Shown here: positions 18,989 to 28,566 of the stretch, in pieces
Layout of the letters: each line of letters opens with the position of its first letter
Numbering within the stretch: position 1 is the stretch's first letter
Origin: Agarivorans sp. TSD2052
GTDB taxonomy: Bacteria; Pseudomonadota; Gammaproteobacteria; Enterobacterales; Celerinatantimonadaceae
Reading direction: 5' to 3'
Assembly: GCF_023238625.1 (NCBI RefSeq)
Contig: NZ_CP096670.1
Location: 4,491,501-4,555,500 of the forward strand
DNA: 64,000 nt
The notes under the pieces: model-generated
Databases searched by the model: none
What the model saw: only the letters and a program-made list of their open reading frames with translations
Told to the model about the DNA's origin: nothing
Position numbers and translations under genes: made by a program

Positions 18989-19885
18989 ATGTTACGTTTT
19001 TGCCCTACTCCAATGCTAGTTATTCTGTCTGCAAGCCTAGCGATTCTAAACACCGCCTTTATTGGTTCCATCATTATCATTTGTGGCTTGATTAAGTTAA
19101 TCCTGCCTAAGGTGGCCTATCCGCTGATTGGTAAGTTATGTAATCAATTGATGTGGTGCTGGAGTGAAATTAATCGCGCTATTTTTCTGCTGGTTAACAA
19201 TACCGAATTTGTCATTGAAGATAACAGCCAGTTAGACAAAAACAGTTGGTACTTGATGATTTGCAATCATCAAAGTTGGGCCGATATTGTCTTGCTATGT
19301 ATGCTGTTTGGCTCGCGCATCCCTATGCCTAAGTTTTTCTTAAAACAACAATTACTATATGTACCTTTTGTTGGTTTAGCTTGTTGGGCTTTAGACATGC
19401 CATTTATGCGCCGCTACTCTCGCCAGTATTTACTCAAGAACCCCGAGAAAAGAGGTAAAGACCTAGAAGCTACTCAGCGCTCTTGCGAGAAATTTAAAAG
19501 CAGCCCCACCACGGTGATCAATTTTGTTGAAGGCACCCGTTTCACCCCTGAAAAGCAACAAACTAGCCATTCTAACTATCAACACCTACTGCCACCCAAA
19601 CCCTTGGGTATTGCCTACACCTTGTCAGCATTAGGTGAGCAATTTGATCAAATAATCGATGTGACATTGGCCTACCCAGGCACCACTCAACAAGAGCCAC
19701 CGTTTAAAGCGCTGCTATCAGGAAGGCTAAACAAAGTGGTGATAAAAATAGATACTATCTCTATAGGCCCGCAGCTGCGCGGTGACTATTTACAAGATAA
19801 ACAGTTTAAGCGGCACTTTAAGCTGTGGTTAGATAGTACTTGGCAAAACAAAGACAACTATCTAAAAAACATAATAAAAAACTAG
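18989..19885 (+). CDS. YihG-like lysophospholipid acyltransferase
   Basis: 298 residues. An N-terminal membrane segment (PMLVILSASLAILNTAFIG, then IIIICGLIKLILP) precedes the PlsC-type acyltransferase domain. Block I is NHQSWAD at about 91 with catalytic His and Asp, and block III is FVEGTRFTPE at about 175. It transfers acyl chains to lysophosphatidic acid or related lipids at the inner membrane. E. coli yihG lies in the same yihD-srkA-dsbA neighbourhood, supporting the assignment. Confidence 0.88.
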   Translation: MLRFCPTPMLVILSASLAILNTAFIGSIIIICGLIKLILPKVAYPLIGKLCNQLMWCWSEINRAIFLLVNNTEFVIEDNSQLDKNSWYLMICNHQSWADIVLLCMLFGSRIPMPKFFLKQQLLYVPFVGLACWALDMPFMRRYSRQYLLKNPEKRGKDLEATQRSCEKFKSSPTTVINFVEGTRFTPEKQQTSHSNYQHLLPPKPLGIAYTLSALGEQFDQIIDVTLAYPGTTQQEPPFKALLSGRLNKVVIKIDTISIGPQLRGDYLQDKQFKRHFKLWLDSTWQNKDNYLKNIIKN

Positions 19886-19956
19886 ATCTCTTAGCAATCC
19901 AATTCCCCGATGATTATTTAGCTGCTATTTTTAAGAGTAATACTTAACCATCAGGG

Positions 19957-21642
19957 GTGAACTTGCGCATTGCATTGATTGGCTTGTGGCTGTTGCATGC
20001 GACAAGCTATGCCGACGATCTCAGCCCATGGTTAAGTGAGTTCAGCCCCTCTAGCCTAAATCAAACTCAACAAATTGAGGAGCTGCGTTGGTTTAAACAA
20101 GCCGCTCAACCCTATCAAGGTATGACTATTCGCGCTATTTCTGAGCGCATTAATACTCATTGGTACGAAGCCACGGTAATCGCCCCGCTATTTTACCAAC
20201 TCACCGGCATTAAAGTGATCCACGAGTTAAGCAGTGAAGACGATGTGGTAAAAAAACTGCAAAGCCAAATGGATTTAGGCACAAACTTTTACGATATTTA
20301 TGTCAGTGACAGTGATTTAATTGGTGGCCACTTTCGCTCGGACAAAATCCTTAGCTTAAGCCAATTTATGCGCCAGCAAGGGCAAGCTGTCACCTTACCC
20401 AGTTTAGATCTGAATGACTTCATCGGCATCGCCTTTACGACCGACCCTTACGGTGAACTGTTGCAGCTACCAGACCAGCAGTTTGCTAATTTATATTGGT
20501 ATCGCCAAGATTGGTTTAACCGGCCTGACTTACAAGCACAGTTTCAAGCGCTATATGGTTACGCTTTAGCAGTACCGATTAACTGGTCGGCCTATGAAGA
20601 TATCGCCGAATTTTTTACCGAACATGTCAAACAAATCGATGGTAAAACAGTCTACGGGCATATGGATTATGGCAAACAAGACCCTTCTTTAGGTTGGCGA
20701 ATTTCTGATGCGTGGTTATCCATGGCTGGCATGGGCGATGTAGGCCTACCCAATGGCTTTCCAGTCGATGAATGGGGCATTCGCAGTAATGGCTGTAGCC
20801 CAGCGGGAGCCAGTATGAAGCGTGGTGGCGCCTTAGACTCGCCGGCGGCCATTTATGCGGTTCAAAAATATGTCGATTGGTTAAAACGTTTTGCCCCACC
20901 CGAAGCGCAAAAAATGAATTTCAGTGAGGCAGGGGCTGAGATAGCCAAAGGCCATATAGCTCAGCAAATTTTCTGGTATACCGCCTTTACTGCTGATTTA
21001 AGCCACCCCGACTTGCCCATTACCGACGCACAAGGCCTGCCTCTTTGGCGGGTAGCACCTTCTCCGCGTGGTGCTTATTGGCAACCGGGTATGAAATCTG
21101 GTTATCAAGATGTTGGCGCTTGGACCTTATTGAAATCAACCCCAGTTAAACGCCAACAAGCGGCATGGCTATACGCTCAATTTAATGTTTCTAAAACCGT
21201 GTCCTTGCGCAAAACCATGGTGGGACTTACCCCAATTCGCCAAAGTGATATTATGTCTACACCGTTTACTCAACGTGCGAAAGAGTTAGGCGGCTTAGTG
21301 GAATTTTATCAAAGTAAGGCTCGCAATGAATGGACCCCCACCGGGTTAAACGTGCCCAATTACCCAGAGCTATCGAAGCTATGGTGGCAATTTATTGGCC
21401 GAGCCAGCGACCAAGGAGAAGCCGTTCCACTGGTGATGCATGAGTTAGCGCAAAGCATGGATTTAGCATTGCTAAAGATAGGCCATGAGACTCAGCATGC
21501 CTGTAGCCCTAAATTGATTACAGCCCAAGATGAAAACTTATGGTTAGCCCATCCTGGCGCCCCTAAACCTAAGCTAGACAATGAAAAACCAAAAGGGAAA
21601 ACCTTAAGCTACTCGGAATTGATAAAACAATGGCAACCCTAA
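19957..21642 (+). CDS. extracellular solute-binding protein, orphan (GlpV-like)
   Basis: 561 residues with a signal peptide (LRIALIGLWLLHATSYA). The mature part is a long family-1 solute-binding protein (AAQPYQGMTIRAISE near the N-terminus, SAYEDIAEFFTEHV, ERIN and DIYVSDSD segments). From memory it resembles GlpV-type polyol/glycerol binding proteins, but the ligand is uncertain. The start is unclear: GTG 19957 as given, or TTG 19963 with GGGGTG just before it. The next gene, another periplasmic binding protein, overlaps its end by 13 nt. No permease or ATPase gene is near. Confidence 0.8.
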   Translation: MNLRIALIGLWLLHATSYADDLSPWLSEFSPSSLNQTQQIEELRWFKQAAQPYQGMTIRAISERINTHWYEATVIAPLFYQLTGIKVIHELSSEDDVVKKLQSQMDLGTNFYDIYVSDSDLIGGHFRSDKILSLSQFMRQQGQAVTLPSLDLNDFIGIAFTTDPYGELLQLPDQQFANLYWYRQDWFNRPDLQAQFQALYGYALAVPINWSAYEDIAEFFTEHVKQIDGKTVYGHMDYGKQDPSLGWRISDAWLSMAGMGDVGLPNGFPVDEWGIRSNGCSPAGASMKRGGALDSPAAIYAVQKYVDWLKRFAPPEAQKMNFSEAGAEIAKGHIAQQIFWYTAFTADLSHPDLPITDAQGLPLWRVAPSPRGAYWQPGMKSGYQDVGAWTLLKSTPVKRQQAAWLYAQFNVSKTVSLRKTMVGLTPIRQSDIMSTPFTQRAKELGGLVEFYQSKARNEWTPTGLNVPNYPELSKLWWQFIGRASDQGEAVPLVMHELAQSMDLALLKIGHETQHACSPKLITAQDENLWLAHPGAPKPKLDNEKPKGKTLSYSELIKQWQP

Positions 21643-22370
21643 CTCAATGCTGTTGTGGCGTATTACTCGTCCTTAGCCAGAGCTTGGGGGCCACCCCGCT
21701 GGTTTTTAATACCTATGTTGACCCCCCCTATGTTATTGATGGTGATAAGGGCTTAAGTGGCATCGCCATCGATATACTGATGCAGCTTAAACAACACAGT
21801 AAACTCGACATCAAAGTTAACTTATTGCCGCTTAAACGCGCCTACTTAAGGGCGCAAGAATCGCCAAACCAATGTGTATTTCCCATTGAGCGAACCCAAA
21901 CCCGAGAAAGCTCGTTTTCATGGATTAGCCCGCTATTTGTTAGCCGCTACGCCATATACCAGCGTAGCCAACAGGCAGTGCCACTAAAGAGTATTGGCAA
22001 CTTAAGCAGCTTAACCATCGGCAGTTATTTAGGAAGCGGTATAGGTGAGTATCTAGAGAGTTTTAGCATTAATGTTGATTTAGCTAAAACCAATTTAAAC
22101 AGTGCTAAAAAGCTTAACCGCTTGCGCACTGATGCTTGGGCCAGCGATGTATTATCAGCCGCTTATATTCAACAGCATTTTGATTTAGGCATTCAGGTTC
22201 AAGGCTTTCAGTTTTACAGCTCATTACGCGCTATTGCCTGCAATAAAAGCACCGAAGCCATCACTTTAATCAATTTGCAATCGAGTTTAAATCAACTGCA
22301 AAAAAGTGGAGAGATAAACCGAATATTGAGAACCTATGAGCGCCAATATCAAGTAGATTTAGGCTTATAG
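21630..22370 (+). CDS. periplasmic amino-acid-type solute-binding protein (SBP_bac_3)
   Basis: 246 residues. Signal peptide at 1-21 (CCGVLLVLSQSLGA). The SBP_bac_3 fold starts TPLVFNTYVDPPYVIDGDKG and includes LKRAYLRAQES, FSWISPLFVSRYAIYQRS and LTIGSYLGSGIGEYL. Similar proteins in marine bacteria are often stand-alone and may feed sensors rather than transporters. It overlaps the upstream binding-protein gene by 13 nt, so the two are translationally coupled. The ligand is unknown. Confidence 0.82.
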   Translation: MATLTQCCCGVLLVLSQSLGATPLVFNTYVDPPYVIDGDKGLSGIAIDILMQLKQHSKLDIKVNLLPLKRAYLRAQESPNQCVFPIERTQTRESSFSWISPLFVSRYAIYQRSQQAVPLKSIGNLSSLTIGSYLGSGIGEYLESFSINVDLAKTNLNSAKKLNRLRTDAWASDVLSAAYIQQHFDLGIQVQGFQFYSSLRAIACNKSTEAITLINLQSSLNQLQKSGEINRILRTYERQYQVDLGL

Positions 22371-22380
22371 AAGAAACAAA

Positions 22381-22406
22381 AAAGCAGCCAACAAGGGCTG
22401 CTTTTT
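22381..22406. terminator. bidirectional Rho-independent terminator
   Basis: A nine-base-pair stem (AAAGCAGCC with GGCTGCTTT) around a six-base loop, with A and T tracts on either side. It separates the rightward binding-protein gene from the leftward dsbA gene. Confidence 0.85.
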
Positions 22407-22422
22407 GTCAATCACCACTTGC

Positions 22423-23028
22423 TTAACCTTTAAGGTTAACCAAGTAATTAACGAGTTCGTTTAGTTCTTCAATAGACTTCACAGAGCCAGTGTTCACTTG
22501 GTATTTACCATTAACGATCAAGGCTGGAACGCCACGGATCTTATAATTGATGGTATTTTTGTCCATTTGCGACACCATGCCATTCACCACGAAGCTATTT
22601 GCGGCACTATCAAACTTCTTACCATCCACACCGTTTGCCACAAAAATCTTGCGCAGATCATCACGGCTAGTGAAGTTTTGGCGTTTGTTATGGATAGAAT
22701 CAAAAATAGCACCCGATATAGCCGGCTCTACTTCTAGCATTTCTGCTACTGCATAAGCGCGAACCATTTCTTCGCCCATTTTTCCGCCAATAAAGCTAAC
22801 ATGGTTCTTTTTAAACGCTACGCCTGCAGGTAGTGATTTTTTAATACCTTCTGCCACTGGTTCAAATTTAAAACAGTGTGGGCAGTAATAAGAAAAGAAT
22901 TCTATTACTTCTGGTTTAGCGGTCGCCGTTTGCTTAATCACTTCGTAATGGTTGCCTTCTTTAAAATCAGCAGCCATTACCATTGGCATTGCTAACATCG
23001 CCATCAAACCAATTAGTATCTTTTTCAT
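22423..23028 (-). CDS. dsbA: periplasmic thiol:disulfide oxidase DsbA
   Basis: 201 residues. Signal peptide at 1-19 (LIGLMAMLAMPMVMAA), active site Cys49-Pro-His-Cys52 in FFSYYCPHC, and cis-Pro in RGVPALIVNGKY. It inserts disulfides into secreted proteins and is reoxidised by DsbB. A longer frame to 23094 exists, but ATG 23028 starts the obvious signal peptide and has AAGGAA upstream. In E. coli, dsbA follows srkA directly; here an acyl-CoA synthetase and a CYTH gene lie between. Confidence 0.97.
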   Translation of the reverse strand: MKKILIGLMAMLAMPMVMAADFKEGNHYEVIKQTATAKPEVIEFFSYYCPHCFKFEPVAEGIKKSLPAGVAFKKNHVSFIGGKMGEEMVRAYAVAEMLEVEPAISGAIFDSIHNKRQNFTSRDDLRKIFVANGVDGKKFDSAANSFVVNGMVSQMDKNTINYKIRGVPALIVNGKYQVNTGSVKSIEELNELVNYLVNLKG

Positions 23029-23120
23029 CACTCTACATTTCCTTAAGTGAACACATAAAAAACCGAGCATAAAGATAAGCTTGTACTCGGTCAATCTTTG
23101 TCAGTGGCCTTGACAGTAAT

Positions 23121-24782
23121 TTACGTTTGCCAAGAGCCCATTTCAAACATTATTTTTGCATCTGATTCGCGGTGAATAAGCTCTGTGTAGTATTGTTCTA
23201 CTTGGTTTCGCCGTATTTTTAAGGTGGGCGTTAGCATCGCATTGTCTACGTTCCAGTCTTCTTCAACCACCATCAGGTGGGATAATTTCGCATGGCTCTC
23301 AAGGTGCTCATTAACCTTGGTTAAAGTACGGTTTAAGCTGGCCTCAATTTGTGCCTGCGGGTGTTGCTTCATCTCGGCGGCCAATACAACAAGGGCACAA
23401 GGTTGTGTCAGCGCACTGCCCACCACACAGACTTGCTCGATCATCGAATTGTCGGCAAGGCTCTGCTCAATAGGAACGGGGGCAACATATTTTCCTTTCG
23501 CGGTTTTAAAACTTTCTTTTACTCGACCAATAATTTTGACATAACCGTCGTCATCAATGGTGCCTTTGTCGCCGGTATACAGCCAACCATCAACGATAGA
23601 CTCAGCACTCAGCTCAGCATGCTTGTAATAGCCCTGCATCATGCCAGCGCCTTTCACTAAAATTTCACCCTGTTCGCTGACCTTTACTTCTACACCCGGG
23701 CCAGGTTGGCCAATGGTGCCTATTTTGTCACTCCGAAAAGGCACATTTAGGGTGCCATAAGCGAGGTTTTCGGTCATTCCCCAGGCTTCTGAAATATTCA
23801 AGCCAATGGTTTGATACCAGCGCAATAAAGATGGCGCCACTGGCGCACTACCACAGCCGAGTATGCGCGCCTTGTTCAAGCCCAAGGCTTTTTGAATTTT
23901 GCGCTTAATCAGGCCCGACACAAAGGGGATCGCCAGCAATAATTTGAGCTTCTTAGGCGGTAACTTTTCAAATACCCCTTGTTGGAAGCGTGTCCAAAGC
24001 CGCGGAACCGAAATAAACAGGGTAGGTTGCACACTGCGCAAGTTATCGGCAAAGGTATCTAAAGACTCAACAAACGACACGCTAAACTGACCATTAAAAA
24101 TACTGGTACCTTGAATGTAAACTCGCTCGGTAATATGCGCTAAGGGCAGATAAGACATCACACGGTCATCGCCACTAGCGCCTAATACGTCGATCAATTG
24201 TTCACTGGCATAGCGATAAGCGGCAAAACTAATTTCTGCACCTTTGGGGTCACCGGTACTGCCCGAGGTGTAGATGATGGTCATGATGTCGTTCTCAGAC
24301 CACAAGTGATGTTTATCTATCACCGATAGGTCGTTTAACCAGTCTTGCCATTGAATATGGCAAGGCATCGTTGGGTAAGGCATAGCAACGGTTTTTAAAC
24401 CAATAGGAATAGCAGCAGCTTGCTTGCCCCATTCGTCTAATTTACCAACAAACAGCAACTTGGCTTCACTGTGTTTTAGTACAAAAGCAATGGTATCAAC
24501 ACTGGCGGTAGCGTAAATTGGGATGCTGATACAGCCCGCCATGATGATAGCGAGATCGGCAATAAACCATTCGGCACTATTTTTTGCCAAAATAGCGACT
24601 TTGTCGCCAGGTTCTAAACCCTCTTGACGCAGCCCTTGAGCAATTTGTCCTGCTTCACGGGCCACCATCGCCCAGGTTTTCTCATGATAAACATCATCGA
24701 TAGGCTGACGTAAGTAGACTTGCTGGGGATGTTGCTTTTGCCAATGCATTAAAGCATCAACCGGAGTAAGCATATTTGGCAT
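23121..24782 (-). CDS. AMP-dependent long-chain acyl-CoA synthetase
   Basis: 553 residues of the ANL superfamily. The phosphate-binding motif TIIYTSGSTGDPKGAE is at about 170, followed by LPLAHITERV, the adenine-site SEAWGMTE at about 334 and the hinge GWLYTGDKGTIDDDGYVKIIG near 405. It activates fatty acids to acyl-CoA. The C-terminal domain is somewhat short, as in the long-chain (FAA/LACS) group. It sits just upstream of dsbA on the same strand but with its own spacing. Confidence 0.9.
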   Translation of the reverse strand: MPNMLTPVDALMHWQKQHPQQVYLRQPIDDVYHEKTWAMVAREAGQIAQGLRQEGLEPGDKVAILAKNSAEWFIADLAIIMAGCISIPIYATASVDTIAFVLKHSEAKLLFVGKLDEWGKQAAAIPIGLKTVAMPYPTMPCHIQWQDWLNDLSVIDKHHLWSENDIMTIIYTSGSTGDPKGAEISFAAYRYASEQLIDVLGASGDDRVMSYLPLAHITERVYIQGTSIFNGQFSVSFVESLDTFADNLRSVQPTLFISVPRLWTRFQQGVFEKLPPKKLKLLLAIPFVSGLIKRKIQKALGLNKARILGCGSAPVAPSLLRWYQTIGLNISEAWGMTENLAYGTLNVPFRSDKIGTIGQPGPGVEVKVSEQGEILVKGAGMMQGYYKHAELSAESIVDGWLYTGDKGTIDDDGYVKIIGRVKESFKTAKGKYVAPVPIEQSLADNSMIEQVCVVGSALTQPCALVVLAAEMKQHPQAQIEASLNRTLTKVNEHLESHAKLSHLMVVEEDWNVDNAMLTPTLKIRRNQVEQYYTELIHRESDAKIMFEMGSWQT

Positions 24783-24892
24783 TTACAACCTCATTACAAA
24801 TTATTCACCTTTTAGATCAATCCTATATCGCCAGCCAGAAGATGCCAGCATAATTAAACTCTGAGCTGAGTTAATGTGAACAAAGCCGTGCT

Positions 24893-25366
24893 TTAAGGCC
24901 AATTAATAAATGGGTTTTTGCTTAACATACTATTGTAGTATTGACGATTACCGGTGACTTCAGCGCCTAACCAACTGGGTTTTTCAAATAACTCTTGTTC
25001 ATCAAGTAACTCCACTTCGGCCAGAACTAGGCCTTGGTTATCACCGGCGAACACATCCACCTCATAGGTATGCTTCCCCACCGGCACCAGATAACGTACC
25101 TTATCGATACGTCCAGGCTCACATAATGTCAGTAGTTGTTCAGCATCAGTTTGGGCTATCGCTTGCTCCCACTCAAAACGGCTTAAGCCACTGTCGTTAC
25201 TCTTGCCCTTGATGGTTAAAAAAGCCATATCACCGCTAATTCTCACTCTCACTGTGCGGCTTTTATCACTGTTTAAATAGGCTTGTACAATCCGATTATG
25301 GCTAGCAGCTTGCGCTATAAAGCTCATATCATTGACTAAAAACTTACGTTCTATTTCTAGGTTCAT
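24893..25366 (-). CDS. CYTH domain protein (triphosphate tunnel metalloenzyme)
   Basis: 157 residues. The ExExK signature is at the very N-terminus (E4-I-E6-R-K8), followed by alternating basic and acidic strands (SRTVRVRISGDMAFLTIKG; YEVDVFAGDNQGLVLAEVEL) lining a tunnel. Related enzymes (YgiF, NeuTTM) hydrolyse inorganic triphosphate. Its start lies two bases from the srkA stop, so the two are one operon. Confidence 0.9.
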   Translation of the reverse strand: MNLEIERKFLVNDMSFIAQAASHNRIVQAYLNSDKSRTVRVRISGDMAFLTIKGKSNDSGLSRFEWEQAIAQTDAEQLLTLCEPGRIDKVRYLVPVGKHTYEVDVFAGDNQGLVLAEVELLDEQELFEKPSWLGAEVTGNRQYYNSMLSKNPFINWP

Positions 25367-25367
25367 C

Positions 25368-26345
25368 TTAGTACCCCGGCATAAGCGATAGAGTGGGTTG
25401 CTGCAAAGCTGAAAGCTGCTCTTTTAGGGCTAAAATTTGGTCTTCCCAGTAACGCTGCGAGTTAAACCAAGGAAATGCCCGCTGAAAAGCCGCATCTTGC
25501 CAACGGCGAGCTAACCAACCCATATAGTGAATCATGCGCATGGCTCGCAGAGGCTCAATCAAGCTTAGTTCACGGCTATCAAATTCACAGAATGACTCAT
25601 AACCTTCTAACAATACCTCTAGCTGAATGCGTCGTTCATTATCGTCACCCGCTAACATCATCCACAGGTCTTGCACCGCGGGGCCATTACGCGCGTCATC
25701 TAAATCGACTAACATTGGGCCGTCGCGCCATAAAATATTACTGGGGTGACAATCACCATGTAAGCGGATAATTTTGCTTGGCTTATAAGCGGCTCTTGCG
25801 GCGTCTGCAACTTGCTCGGCAATGGTAAAAAAGGGCAGCTGTAAACCTTCTGGAAGCCAATCTTTAAGAAAGATTAAGGGCTGGTCGAGCATTTCTTCGG
25901 TATTAATCGATAAGCGGTGCTCAAATAACTGAGAGCCTACTTTTTGGTGCATCCGGCCTAGATATTGGCCAACCCGCTCAAGCTGATCGAGATTGTCGAC
26001 TTCAAATCCTCGGCCACCTACGCTTGGGAATATAGCGAACCACCAACCTTTGTAATCAAAAAGGGTTTGCCCATCCCGCTCCAGCGGCGCCACAATGGGC
26101 ACATCCACTTCGGCCATCGATAAGCTGAACTGATGTTCTTCAATGATTTGCGCTTTGCTCCAGCGCTCTGGCCGATAAAATTTCACCACATAACGCAACT
26201 CGTCTTCAGCTTTAAACTGATAAACCCGATTTTCGTAAGAGTTTAGGGCTAACAAGCCACTACTGGGATAGATCCCTTGGGATTCAATGGCATCGAGGAT
26301 TAAATCGGGGTGCAATTCGGTAAATAAGAAAGCGCTCATAATCAT
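25368..26345 (-). CDS. srkA: stress response Ser/Thr kinase SrkA (YihE)
   Basis: 325 residues of the APH/choline-kinase-like fold. The nucleotide-binding Lys is in YVVKFYRPERWSKAQI; the catalytic loop is LHGDCHPSNILW at about 196 and the metal site LVDLDDARNGP at about 213. SrkA protects against envelope/MazF-linked death and is the direct upstream neighbour of dsbA in enterobacteria. ATG 26339 (MSAFLF) is as plausible as 26345. Confidence 0.95.
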   Translation of the reverse strand: MIMSAFLFTELHPDLILDAIESQGIYPSSGLLALNSYENRVYQFKAEDELRYVVKFYRPERWSKAQIIEEHQFSLSMAEVDVPIVAPLERDGQTLFDYKGWWFAIFPSVGGRGFEVDNLDQLERVGQYLGRMHQKVGSQLFEHRLSINTEEMLDQPLIFLKDWLPEGLQLPFFTIAEQVADAARAAYKPSKIIRLHGDCHPSNILWRDGPMLVDLDDARNGPAVQDLWMMLAGDDNERRIQLEVLLEGYESFCEFDSRELSLIEPLRAMRMIHYMGWLARRWQDAAFQRAFPWFNSQRYWEDQILALKEQLSALQQPTLSLMPGY

Positions 26346-26392
26346 ACAGCTACAAGAGGTAATGAACGCAGTGTAGCAGTAATGCTAAAGGC

Positions 26393-26785
26393 CTAGCTAA
26401 TAAATGCTAAGCAGACAATGTAAATACAACTTAACCACCCAAGAGCGGTTACCAGCGAGCGAAGCGTAGCCAAACCAAACACATATAACAACGGGTGAGC
26501 AATCCGAGTAGCCAAGAAAACAAGCGCGGGGATGTGCACCATTTCAGGCTTAAGCCCCGAAAAGTAACTAATCGCAGTGACCGCAGTAAATAAACTTAAG
26601 GCTTCCCATGCATTTTGCTGGGCGGCATATAAACGCCGCCCAGTTTGGTTTAATTGCAATGCTTGCTGTCTAGGGTCGTGATTATTAACCACGCCCAGCT
26701 GACGCCGCTTCATTAGCGAGCCGGCCGCCGCCAATAGATAAGGCAACACCAGCAGTAGCGCTAAACAAAGCAAGATCATACTCAT
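26393..26785 (-). CDS. MAPEG family membrane protein
   Basis: 130 residues with four membrane helices (LLCLALLLVLPYLLAAAG; NAWEALSLFTAVTAISYF; VFLATRIAHPLLYVFGLA; LSCIYIVCLAFI). Motifs RRLYAAQQNAWEAL and ATRIAHPLLY are typical of bacterial MAPEG proteins related to glutathione-dependent enzymes. The function in bacteria is not established. It begins seven bases after the ccoG stop, so probably belongs to its operon. Confidence 0.88.
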   Translation of the reverse strand: MSMILLCLALLLVLPYLLAAAGSLMKRRQLGVVNNHDPRQQALQLNQTGRRLYAAQQNAWEALSLFTAVTAISYFSGLKPEMVHIPALVFLATRIAHPLLYVFGLATLRSLVTALGWLSCIYIVCLAFIS

Positions 26786-26791
26786 CGCAGA

Positions 26792-28210
26792 CTAACCACC
26801 ACTAATAAAGCGACTATGTTGAATAAACTGGTCATCACCGCTTTCTAAGATAAATTCAATATCGGTGATCGAACCAGACATCAAGTAAGGGTCTGCCGCT
26901 AAAGACATCGGCAAGCTATACACCTCACCCCCATTCACCGTTACGGTTTGTTGTCCGATCCATTCCACTTCTTCTAAACCGCGCACACTTAAGTGAAACT
27001 CACGCGCTTCTGAAGACTTGTTAATCACCTTCAAGGTATAGGTATTTTCTACCAAACCTTCCGAGGTTTCGTTATACAAAGATGAACGGTCGCGTAATAC
27101 ATCTAACTGCATCGGTTTTACATTCAATAAGGTGAACACAAACGCCACCAGCATGATAGTAAGTACAATGCCGTAGCCAATCAGTTTTGGTCGCAAAATA
27201 TCGGTTTTTTGCCCAGCTAGATTGTGCTCGGTGGTATAGCGAATTAAGCCTTTAGGGTAATTCATTCGCTCCATGGTTTGGTCACAAGCATCAATACAAG
27301 CGCCACAGTTAATACACTCGTACTGTAAGCCTTCACGAATATCGATACCGGCAGGGCATACCTGAACACACAAATCACAATCTACACAGTCACCTAAACC
27401 TTGGGCCTTATGATCAGCGTTACGTTTACGTGGGCCACGCGCCTCACCCCGAGAAGTATCATAGGCCACGATAAAGGTGTCTTTATCAAACATGGCAGAC
27501 TGAAAGCGCGCGTAGGGACACATATGGGTACACACAATGGTACGCATCCAACCAGCATTGGCGTAGGTGGCAACGGTGAAAAATATAATCGAGAAGTTGA
27601 CTGCGCCACTGCTATTTAGGGTGAAGAAGTCCCACCATAGTTCTTTTACCGGCACAAAGTAGGCTGCAAACGACAGGGCGGTAAACACCGACACCGCTAT
27701 CCAAGCGGTATGTTTGGCGGTTTTACGCCATATTTTGTTAAAATCCCAAGCCGACTGATCGAGCTTTTTGCGCTTATTAGCACTGCCTTCTATCTTCTCT
27801 TCAAACCAAATAAAGATGAAGGTCCACACGGTTTGTGGGCATAAATAACCACACCAAACCCGCCCCAGAAAGGTGGTAATAAAAAACAGCGCAAATGCGG
27901 CAATGATGAAAAACCAAGCCAGCAGCAATAAATCTTGCGGCCACAGGGTTAAACCAAAAAAGTGATATTGGCGAGCAGCCATGTCTAGCAAAATGGCCTG
28001 GCGATCACCGTAGGGAATAAACGGTACAATCACAAAGGCGGCAATGAACACCCACCCCATATATTTACGTAAACGTTGAAACAAGCCTTTTTGCTCACGG
28101 ACATAAATTTGTTCTTTAGGGTTATATCGATCAACCGGAGCACGCTTTTTAGGGCTTCTTTTTTTAGGTGCTGGACTCACGTCTTTAACGGGAATACGTT
28201 CACTCATCAC
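26792..28210 (-). CDS. ccoG: cytochrome c oxidase accessory protein CcoG (RdxA/FixG)
   Basis: 472 residues. Five membrane helices, including WCGYLCPQTVWTFIF, are followed by two 4Fe-4S clusters (CVDCDLCVQVCPAG and CINCGACIDAC, about 265-310) and a C-terminal Ig-like FixG domain. CcoG is a cupric reductase needed to assemble cbb3 oxidase. No ccoNOPQ genes are in the window, so it is detached from the oxidase operon here. Confidence 0.95.
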   Translation of the reverse strand: MMSERIPVKDVSPAPKKRSPKKRAPVDRYNPKEQIYVREQKGLFQRLRKYMGWVFIAAFVIVPFIPYGDRQAILLDMAARQYHFFGLTLWPQDLLLLAWFFIIAAFALFFITTFLGRVWCGYLCPQTVWTFIFIWFEEKIEGSANKRKKLDQSAWDFNKIWRKTAKHTAWIAVSVFTALSFAAYFVPVKELWWDFFTLNSSGAVNFSIIFFTVATYANAGWMRTIVCTHMCPYARFQSAMFDKDTFIVAYDTSRGEARGPRKRNADHKAQGLGDCVDCDLCVQVCPAGIDIREGLQYECINCGACIDACDQTMERMNYPKGLIRYTTEHNLAGQKTDILRPKLIGYGIVLTIMLVAFVFTLLNVKPMQLDVLRDRSSLYNETSEGLVENTYTLKVINKSSEAREFHLSVRGLEEVEWIGQQTVTVNGGEVYSLPMSLAADPYLMSGSITDIEFILESGDDQFIQHSRFISGG

Positions 28211-28258
28211 TCAATCCTTTTGAGGGGAGGCAGTTAGTGGCTAATGCCTCAAGCAACA

Positions 28259-28285
28259 CCAGCAATCACCAAAGGTGATTGCTGG
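28259..28285 (-). terminator. perfect hairpin between yihD and ccoG
   Basis: A 12-base-pair perfect stem (CCAGCAATCACC with its complement) and a three-base loop. On the minus strand it is followed by GTGTTGC rather than a clean U tract, so it may be an attenuator or weak terminator ending the yihD transcript. Confidence 0.5.
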
Positions 28286-28293
28286 TTAACTAA

Positions 28294-28566
28294 CTAAACT
28301 TTTACACCGCGAGCTTTAAGCAAAGCCGTTTTGAAATCATCCTCGCAGTCTTTAGCGATACCCGGAATCATGTCATCTTTGCCAATACTCAACATTTTTA
28401 ATTGATAAATTAAAACGTCGTCGGTCAATTCACTCAGCGGCTGCTTAAAACCCGCTTGGTCGGCGATTTGAGTGATTATTTCTACTAAATTAAGCTCCGG
28501 TTGCTTGTTCCATACCGGGGTGAGTAAATCGATTAATTCTTCTATACGATGTAACTGCATACTCAT
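28294..28566 (-). CDS. yihD: YihD family protein (DUF1040)
   Basis: 90 residues matching the E. coli YihD pattern throughout: a HRIEELIDLLTPVWNKQPEL start, LTDDVLIYQLKM in the middle, and DFKTALLKARGV at the end. The function is unknown. Its start codon shares one base with the stop of the diguanylate cyclase gene (TAATG), so translation is coupled. In E. coli, yihD also lies by srkA-dsbA. Confidence 0.93.
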   Translation of the reverse strand: MSMQLHRIEELIDLLTPVWNKQPELNLVEIITQIADQAGFKQPLSELTDDVLIYQLKMLSIGKDDMIPGIAKDCEDDFKTALLKARGVKV

